Assembly (NCBI GenBank): GCA_905160935.1 | Contig: CAJHZI010000642.1 | Span: forward strand, 347,501 to 411,500 | Direction of reading: 5' to 3' | From: Enchytraeus crypticus | Lineage: Eukaryota; Annelida; Clitellata; Enchytraeida; Enchytraeidae | Length of the DNA stretch: 64,000 bases | Shown here: in pieces, positions 44,101-64,000 of the stretch | How positions within the stretch are numbered: the first letter of the stretch is position 1 | How the letters are laid out: every line of letters begins with the position of its first letter | Program-made: the position numbers and the translations under genes | The notes under the pieces: model-generated | Told to the model about the DNA's origin: nothing | Database searches by the model: none | Seen by the model: only the letters and a program-made list of their open reading frames with translations

Positions 44101-44345
44101 TCTTCTACTTCCACTTCCCGTTGTAAATTTAAAACACATTTCTTCCCACCATAGATTTTATTTCATCTTGCCTGTGTTTTTGATCACCGGACCAGCACTG
44201 TTTAGGATCTTTTATTTCTCTTCAGCACGTGTTTTTCAGATCGTTTGGGGTGAATCGATTTGTAGTGACATGTGAAGGGGGGACGTCCCTGACATCATCC
44301 TTGTACGAGGAAAGGGACATTAGACCTTTATTATTATAAGGTAGT
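41200..44345 (+). mobile_element. CR1-like LINE, near full-length ORF2, degenerate
   Basis: In order: a 2A-like relic (GDIELNPWP, 41256-41282); an APE-type endonuclease (LNIRSATTI, GYSILHIGRSSGRGGGISAI, YRPS, IIMGDFNIHIG, HTSGHILDLLITRD); RT blocks (VSPLLKKQSLPKDDLSSYHL, LLDLSAAFDTIDHNIL, GVTQGSVLGPLLFSLYT, YADDTQLYISF); and the C-terminal LLYGLPSSSLMRLQRVQN and LHWLPVVQRIKYKIALLTF. The 3' end is gggacattagacctttatta. Several frame changes and stops (for example near 41916, 42199, 43002, 43722) show it is inactive. The minus-strand copy at 32-33.6 kb is the same family. Confidence 0.88.
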
Positions 44346-45619
44346 TTAAGTTAAATATTATTAATTATTATAATTAATTACTGCAAATATTTAACTATCA
44401 GATTTCAGTCTGCAAGGAACGAAGGAGTCGAGTACTGCTCATTCCAGTGAAATTCTGAATTCAGAAATCACCACAATGCAATAACTCTAACTCAGTATAC
44501 TATGATTTATTAATTTTATTAAAACACATTCGTTTAAATAGTATTTCACACAAAAACTCTAATAAATACGGGATCGGGTTCATGTCCTTATGATAATATA
44601 ATTTATTTACCTTGTTATCTTATTAATTTTACTGATCGATGAGAATTCGCTGTAGTCAATTATTATGGCCTTAATTTATTTTTATAAATTATTATTATAA
44701 ATCACCTCGTGTAGTGAAGTTTGGCTATAAGGACGTCAAAGCGAATGGGAACCGTTGGCAGACAAAATGCTGCTATTGCGACAAAGTAATTCATGATCAA
44801 ATCACCCACCTGACAAATGAGTTTATCAAATAGACCTGAGTGTAAAATAATAATACAGACATTTTAATACGGCGTTTTAATATTTTCTTTTTTGACTTTA
44901 GTTATCCGCCGCAAAGGGGAGGAGGGAGAAATGGCACCTCAGTACAGTTTAATAATAAAATTGAAAATTAGTAAATGCTCTCAAAATGGCATAAGGCAAC
45001 TGATTCAGTAAATGACCTACCGTACGTCAATAGCTTATACATAAACGTTTGTTAATATCAATGTAAAGTTTTTGACTACAGGAATACTGCATTTAGATGC
45101 AGGATTTCAATACAGCTAATTTCTTGGTATAGATTTGCCTGGCCTTAGAAAGTCTTGAAACAGACTATAAAAGTAAGCACAATCTCGATAAAAAGTGACA
45201 GATGTTTATAACGAAAAGTTATACTGCTTATGTCTGAAAGTCACTGCTTAACTATTTTATAAAATCATAATGATGTTGAAGCTTTATTTTTGACAAAACT
45301 CAATAAAGCAAATACGTAGACTTCGTACTTAGTGAAAGTTTGCACTGTTATAGCATTCCCAAGTCAAACCAAACTAGTTAGTATAATTATTATATATATT
45401 ATAATGGGGCAATTAATTATTACAACATTAAACAACAAATCAACCAGGAAACTTTATTTATTTTAAAACAGTTCGTTTAGTACTATGAACCTGAATCATA
45501 ATTCCGTGTCGCTTTAAATGGCAGGAAATGCTATAACTAAGCACGTTTGACAAAAATACACAGAAACACGTAAAAGTATCAACCATTTCAGAAAATATTT
45601 CGTCACAAAGAAAAATTAT
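44346..45619. other. Spacer apart from a short BED-like fragment
   Basis: Nothing else recognised over about 1.3 kb of AT-rich sequence. Confidence 0.35.
44705..44833 (+). pseudogene. Possible BED-type zinc-finger fragment (hAT-transposon-like)
   Basis: An open stretch of about 42 codons reads VKFGYKDVKANGNRWQTKCC then YCDKVIHDQITHLTNEF before a TAG. The aromatic-x-Trp spacing followed by C-x-x-C resembles the first half of BED fingers found in hAT transposases. The His/Cys ligands of the second half are not convincing, and no transposase core follows. If real, it is a short relic. Confidence 0.3.
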
Positions 45620-45758
45620 AAAAGCTGGTAATGCTAATGTTAACGTAAGGTTCCTCACTCAAAAAGTGAAGCCAGTGACGGGCGAGCCCAGGATTTGAAT
45701 CCCGCACATATTGATCCGTGGTCGAATATTTTACCGACATCGCCAATGGCTCCAGCCA
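45620..45758 (-). mobile_element. SINE family A, full-length minus-strand copy
   Basis: The reverse complement runs from GGCTGGAGCCATTGGCGATG, TCGGTAAAATATTCGACCAC, through a B-box-like GGGATTCAAATCCTGGGC, CGCCCGTCACTGG, to AACATTAGCATTACCAGC. The A box (tggcgatgtcggtaa) and B box mark tRNA ancestry. Confidence 0.8.
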
Positions 45759-46374
45759 GTGACATAGAGAAGTGCTCCAGCAATATACATGTAGAGGAGT
45801 GCTTCATGTACGTCTTACAAAAGAGTGACTTTTGAATAATTCTATAAAGGAAGGATTTATGTAAGCTTAAACGTGCTAAAGCCACAAACTATAAACTAAG
45901 TCTAATCAATCAGTCTTTATCAATTAATATTGGCTCCCTATTAAATAATTCACCTACATGCATTTGACTCTAAATATAGCTCGCAAATTAATAGCTGGCA
46001 TAAAGCACGAATATGACATCATCTGCATCAGAATATCTGAATACCACAACATAAATATATCACATGAAAAACTATTGAGATGCAAATCTATCGCCATATC
46101 GTGTTATTTTGCATAGATAGGTTATTGATAGGCATAATATTGATTACCTCAGTTTGCATATCTATTTGTTTTAAAGAGACGTAATCGAAATTGGTAACCA
46201 AAATTGACAAGAATATCACACGCCGCAGCTGTTAGTACAAAGTATATATGGACCAATTTTGTACACCACGAGGCAATGTCGACACCTAGATGGCGGAGTT
46301 GATCCCATTTGTTAGCGGTTACAACACTCAGCTCTCACCCGATTGTCGTAAATATAGCCGTAAGGTAACTAACC
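45759..46374. other. Spacer, nothing recognised
   Basis: No exon or repeat family supported. Confidence 0.35.
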
Positions 46375-46500
46375 AACATCATCATCATCTTCTCATATAT
46401 ACAAGTTTAACCAGAATCGGGATACGAATAGACTGATTCATTCGTTTTAAGTTTTTGCAGCAATTTCTGGAGCCTCGGCGATCACCAACCGATTGCTGCT
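46375..46500 (-). mobile_element. SINE-like element D, 3' half
   Basis: The reverse complement carries CTCCAGAAATTGCTGCAAAA, then AGTCTATTCGTATCCCGATT, CTGGTTAAACTTG and GATGATGATGATG. It matches the 3' half of the copy at 36533. The core shared with element C is missing. Confidence 0.65.
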
Positions 46501-46990
46501 TCAAACTTATCAAACCACAGATGGCTGGAGCGTTAGATGACAGGTGCACATCAAAAGTGTCTCTGACTTCATTGAAATTCAAATGGCAGAACAATTTTAT
46601 TTAATCCAGTTCACTCCGATAAGACTTGATTTTATTCTCTAGTCACTTCTGAAATGTTAAAATCTTAGTATTTGTTGAGTATATTATGCCGTCGGTTTTA
46701 TTAATAATAAACAAAAAGTAACAAATTAAATAATTATTTGTATTTTTGTTTACTATTTACAGTACTATGTACAGTACTATGTACACTAGAGAAGTGGATA
46801 AAGAAGAAGAGAAATTATTATTACGTTGATGTTTTAATGTTTGACATAGATGCATGTTTAGCCTGACTCTACTGCAGTATCTTCAAATTTTAATTTGTAT
46901 TAATTAAGTTCAAAATTAGAACTTAATTAAAGTAAAATGTTAATTTATAAGTAAATCTCAATGCGTTTATACAATGAAGCACGGATGTGT

Positions 46991-47200
46991 GTTCCCAGGT
47001 AAACAGCGGACTGCTATAAACAAATAACTGGAACAAATACTTAGAGCTATATAACTATATTGCCTTAAGTAGTATAGTCCCCAGGTAAACTGGACTACTC
47101 TAAACAAATAACTAGAACACATACTTGTAGCAATATGGTTATATAGCTCCAAGTATTTTGTTCTAGTTATTTCAGAGTAGTCCATTGTTTATCTGGGAAC
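46991..47200. mobile_element. Foldback (MITE-like) element with about 63-bp inverted arms
   Basis: The left arm starts gttcccaggtaaacagcgga and ends agctatataac (46991-47055). The right arm is its reverse complement (47138-47200, ending tttatctgggaac), at roughly 85-90% identity by eye. Between them a third, direct copy of the arm (ccaggtaaactggactactc ...) is present. No coding capacity. Confidence 0.8.
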
Positions 47201-47694
47201 AAACCTCACAACCACAGTGAAACAGCGCAACAGATACATAAAACACAAGTATAAATGTACAAAGCATGTACACATTATATACAATAGTAAGCTATAAAAT
47301 ATGCACAAATGAGCAAATGCATACATATAAGAGGCATATATAGATACACTTAAAAACAACAGGCACATATAATTTTTAAAACCATAAACATGTATACAGA
47401 CAGCATCATAACATACATGTATAATGCACACTATAGCATTATTTATTGCATACGAAAATAACATATATTCACAAACTTAGAGTCTAGTTCATATCTAATA
47501 TTTCAATACCATATTGTCCTGCAATTCCTATAATCATTCAATGTTCAAGTAATGGTCGAATGGCCATGAATCAATTTAATACTTATAACACTTTCAGGCA
47601 ATCCATTGTCCAATCAACAGTTAAGTTTCTGTTTTTATTATCACCGTCAGAGATTGTAAGACTAATATCCAAGCTCCTGACCTCCCTTTTATCA

Positions 47695-47742
<48 letters not shown>

Positions 47743-47847
47743 TATAACTAGCTTATCAGTCTAGTCTCGTACTCTGACCTCCCGATTTTCAGTCTAGTCT
47801 CGTATCATCTCAGCTATTCAATCAGTACATTGCCAATCATTGATGAT
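47201..47847. other. 3' flank of PEX1, includes a (TA)n run at 47698-47741
   Basis: No exon recognised. The (TA)n run lies about 110 bp beyond the PEX1 stop. Multiple copies of catgtatacaca-type words occur at 47200-47460. Confidence 0.4.
47634..47639 (-). terminator. Candidate PEX1 poly(A) signal
   Basis: tttatt on the plus strand reads AATAAA on the minus strand, about 210 nt after the PEX1 stop. A (TA)n run lies between stop and signal, so the assignment is tentative. Confidence 0.4.
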
Positions 47848-61025
<13,178 letters not shown>

Positions 61026-61159
61026 CTGAAATGATAAGAAGCAATTAATGTCAATTAGCAATAAATTACCTAAGTATAGAGCCAAGCAAGTAACATTCAA
61101 TGCAGTAAATGTTAGAGCAGGCTTTTGACCAGAGCAGAACATTAATCTTCTAGAGACAA

Positions 61160-61162
<3 letters not shown>

Positions 61163-61236
<74 letters not shown>

Positions 61237-61252
61237 TGTATATATATATATA
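61163..61252. repeat. (TA)n microsatellite holding the left end of the mariner-type element
   Basis: TA run interrupted once by acagtg. The transposon starts at cagggtgagt immediately after the final TA. Confidence 0.9.
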
Positions 61253-62966
61253 CAGGGTGAGTAAAAAAGAAGATAACAACTGCTAAAAGTTTGAATATCT
61301 CAGGCTATTGTTAATATTTTCAAACCAAACTTTTACCAAATACTAAAAGACCAATTTCTGATGGGGTGGCCAATTTTCATCCATTTTAATGCATAGATTG
61401 GGCAGTTATGCAAGTTTCAGCAGAGCAACCACCCCGTTTTAACTGTAAATAAAATAATATTTTATTAAATTTTTATTTTGGCCCTGAAAAGGGCCGTTGT
61501 GGTGGTTCAGAAAGAACCAATTGTATCTGCTAGTATTACTGACTATTCGATATGCTTTCCTCCGGCTGCTACGCAGGATTACAGTCGCTTTCGGAACGCT
61601 AGGACAGCCTTGTTAATTCCAGCTTGGGGCACTCTCTCCCAGATTGATTGTAGCACTTCCTGCAGTTCTGTCTTGTTTTTAGGCTTCGGTTGGGTGTTTC
61701 TGATAGAGATGCAGCATGGTTCCCCAAACATGGTAATCCAGAGGATTTAGATCGGGAGAGTTTGGAGGCCATTCATTCTTGAATGAAATCCGGGTTTCTC
61801 TCGCTGATCCATTCCTGTGCATTGACGAGAAGCATGTGCCGGAGCACCATCCTGCTGAAAGATGAAACCATTTGGTAAAAGAGCATTGCCATCATCAAAC
61901 AGCTTGGGAAGTAAAGTATTGACGTAATACTGAGCGTTCACCTTTACCTTCTCGTCAATGAAGTGCAATCTCCCCTTACCGTTGTAGCAAACGCCAGCCG
62001 AAACTATAACATGCTCAGAGAACTTAGCACGTTGAACAAGCAGTCGCTCGGAGCTGATTTCCTCCTTTTCCCCGCTGCCCACACACGGTTGTTTTGACTG
62101 TTCACAGGCGGACTGATGTAAAAAATCTTTTCATCCCTGAAAAATGTCTGTTTCGTGTTGGCAACAGTCATACGGTTTAGCAGCTGAGAGCATCGATCGA
62201 GTCTTTTTTCTCTGGTAGCAGAATTAATAACCTGGACAGACTTACGTTTGAAGCACTTGAGTCTAAGATAGCACCTAGCAATGTTGCAGACAGATTTCTG
62301 GCAGATTCCTAGTTGAGTAGCAATCTGTCGAGTGCTGAAGCTCGTACCAGGCCTGCCATCTTGTGAACATATCAGCTCCTCAACTGCAGCAATGTTAGGA
62401 GTGGATCTGGCAGATTTCTTCCGCCTTCTGCCACGCTTACGCCCAGGTGCAGCCCCTGTTTCATCAAAGCGCTTGCCTATCCGATGAATCTGTGGAATGC
62501 TCCAAGTTTTTTCTGGATATTGCGATTTAATTGCTCTAGCGCCAAAGCCCTGCTCGCGCAGCGTTTGGATACGCATCTCGTCATAGTCAGATATCGCCAT
62601 GTTGACAGTAGCTTGCTAGCTGATTGTGCGCGCTGCGCACAGCGGCCCAGCCAAACTTTGTTGCAGCAGCAGCTGTGGGCTAGAGAGTAGGCCTAAAGCC
62701 TAGGTGGAGGCCTAGACAGTAGCCTAGACATCTGAACAGCTCACTGTCTTACTGGGTAGGCATAAATAACTTCTGCGGCATAAAATTTACTCCCATCCTT
62801 AGATCTAATGCTAAATTATTTTTTAATAATCCCGAATTAGGTAAAAATGGGGGGTTGCTCTGCTGAAACTTGCATAACTGGCCAATCTATGCATTAAATT
62901 GGATGAAAGTTGGCCACCCCATCAGAAATTGGTCCTTTAGTATTTGGTAAAAGTTTGGTTTGAAAA
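61253..62966 (-). mobile_element. Tc1/mariner-superfamily DNA transposon with long TIRs, degenerate
   Basis: The left end (cagggtgagtaaaaaagaag) follows a TA target. Inverted repeats match over about 125 bp between 61317-61440 and 62839-62966 (ccaaacttttaccaaatact against its complement). The outer ~60 bp of the right TIR are missing, and it stops at a TA tract. Transposase on the minus strand from 62600: helix-turn-helix region (YDEMRIQTLREQGFGARAI, TRQIATQLGICQKSVCNIAR), FFRDEKIFYISPPVNS, IFQQDGAPAHASR and, after frame changes, WPPNSPDLNPLDYHVWG. The final acidic residue is Asp, so it is mariner-like rather than Tc1-like. Frame shifts near 62080 and 61800 make it inactive. Confidence 0.88.
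62004..62600 (-). pseudogene. Mariner-like transposase, N-terminal and first catalytic part
   Basis: 199-codon frame from ATG. An N-terminal DNA-binding domain is followed by a basic linker (GRKRGRRRKKSAR) and the first catalytic Asp in FFRDEKIF. The correct frame is lost near 62085, where the next frame (EISSERLLVQRAKFSEHVIV) takes over down to 61747 with the second Asp (QQDGAPAH). Confidence 0.8.
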
Positions 62967-63020
62967 TATATATATGTATATATGTATATATATATATATA
63001 AATATGTATATATATGTATA

Positions 63021-63071
<51 letters not shown>

Positions 63072-63088
63072 TATATTGTATATATATA
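62966..63088. repeat. TA-rich tract between the mariner-like right end and an RTE-like LINE
   Basis: (TA)n with tatgta interruptions. It replaces the outer part of the transposon's right TIR on one side and abuts the 5' truncation of the LINE on the other. Confidence 0.9.
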
Positions 63089-63846
63089 TGGTAGCGGGCA
63101 GCAAGATTGGATTGCAGAAGATAATGGATAAGCTGAATGATACGGCCCTAAGATATGGCATGAAGATTAATATAAAAAAGACCAAGGTTATGAGAGTGTC
63201 CAATAATAAAGGTGAAGTTAGTATCACAATAAATGGTATGAAATTGGAACAGGTAAGGAGTTTCAAATATTTGGGTCATACTATAACCGATGATGGGAAA
63301 TGTGAGACGGAAATATGCAGTAGGATTGCACAAGCGGCTTTTGGTAGTAGGAAAGAACAAAAAATTATAACAAAAATATTAACAAAAAGTCTAAAGAAAG
63401 ACACAAAGATAAAGATAGTGAAAACTTTGGTTTGGACCACGCTATTATATGGATGTGAAACATGGACCTTAAGAAAGGAAGATATTAGGAAACTGGAGGC
63501 AATGGAAATGTGGATTTGGAGAAGAATGGAGAGGATTAGCTGGACTCAAAAGGTTACAAATGAGGAAGTCCTGGAGAGAGTTGGCACAGATAGACAGTTG
63601 ATAAATGTATTAAGACATAGGAAGAAGAGATGGATAGGACACATTCTAAGGGGGGAAGGTCTATTAAAAGAGGTCAAAGAAGGTAGAATGGAAGGAAAAA
63701 GAGGCAGGGGCAGGCCGAGATTAGGTATGTTAGATGATTTAAAGACCCACTCATATGTGGAAATGAAGAGGAAGGCGGAAGATAGAGAAGAGTGGAGGCG
63801 TTATGTACCATGGACCTGCCAGTAGGTAGTGCACTAAGAGAGAGAG
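63089..63846 (+). mobile_element. RTE-like LINE, 5'-truncated, intact C-terminal frame
   Basis: The open frame runs from [20 protein letters not shown] to RRYVPWTCQ and TAG at 63825. It includes KYLGHTITDDGKC, YGCETWTLRKEDIRKLEAME, MWIWRRMERISWTQKV, RWIGHILRGEGLLKEV and RGRGRPRLGMLDDLK. It is the same family as 37559-38475 but starts just after the FADD box, so it has no RT catalytic site. The 3' end is atgtaccatggacctgccag, tagtgcactaagagagagag. No stops or frame shifts: the youngest RTE-like copy in the window. Confidence 0.85.
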
Positions 63847-63847
63847 A

Positions 63848-63885
63848 TATGTATATATATATATGTATGTATATGTATATATATA

Positions 63886-63939
<54 letters not shown>

Positions 63940-63940
63940 T
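63848..63940. repeat. (TA)n tract 3' of the RTE-like copy
   Basis: TA-rich run with tatgta and tgtgtg interruptions directly after the (GA) tail. Confidence 0.95.
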
Positions 63941-63990
63941 ATGCATAAAGATGCTGCCTAACTAACAGACTGATATATAGATTGATAAAT

Positions 63991-64000
63991 ACTTACACAG
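63991..64000 (-). other. PEX1: Possible splice donor of a further upstream PEX1 exon
   Basis: On the minus strand the window begins CTGT|GTAAGTA, a strong donor consensus. Only four exonic bases would be inside the window, so this is a hint only. It fits PEX1 continuing beyond 64000. Confidence 0.3.

Noticed and set aside
62943..63100. Long Tyr/Ile-rich N-terminal extension of the RTE-like frame
   Set aside because: It is translation of the TA tract that happens to be in frame. The real element begins at about 63089.

Overview
This is animal (metazoan) nuclear DNA, not bacterial. It has split genes with GT-AG introns, AT-rich spacers full of microsatellites, LINE and SINE debris and a mariner-type transposon. 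An animal-type beta-carbonic anhydrase (a family kept by invertebrates and absent from vertebrates) plus CR1-like and RTE-like retrotransposons suggest a marine invertebrate. The phylum cannot be fixed from this window.

Layout. Positions 1-2.95 kb hold the last two exons of a beta-carbonic anhydrase gene (+), split by an intron full of LINE fragments. Positions 2.95-7.3 kb are gene-poor, with a 27-bp minisatellite, a palindromic repeat and SINEs. Positions 7.36-16.8 kb hold one uninterrupted minus-strand frame of 3151 codons for a low-complexity, probably disordered protein of unknown role. Positions 17-37 kb are mostly repeats: SINEs of several kinds, minisatellites of 18, 38 and 40 bp, LINE pieces, a GC-rich hairpin island, and one small intronless candidate gene at 25.2-25.5 kb. 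Positions 37-47 kb hold an RTE-like fragment, a long purine tract, a 3-kb degraded CR1-like element and a foldback element.

Positions 47.8-61 kb (perhaps to the window end) hold PEX1 on the minus strand. I could join 13 exons whose phases all agree and which cover both AAA+ ATPase domains and the C terminus, about 815 codons. The N-terminal part lies beyond position 64000. PEX1 pairs with PEX6 in the hexameric motor that pulls the PEX5 receptor out of the peroxisome membrane. Its introns carry SINEs, a jockey-like LINE tail, a multicopy ORF relic, a mariner-type transposon and an RTE fragment.

The most unusual observation is in the PEX1 intron after the D1 Walker A exon. An approximately 67-bp minisatellite appears to have grown out of the exon-intron boundary, giving eleven extra perfect AGGTAAGT donor-like sites next to the real one. 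Others are two SINE types that share a core but carry different 3' tails (one matching the local RTE-like LINE), a 1000-bp array of exactly 25 near-identical 40-bp units, and the GC-rich hairpin island near 34-35 kb. I ran no database search. Family calls rest on motifs and remembered family features.
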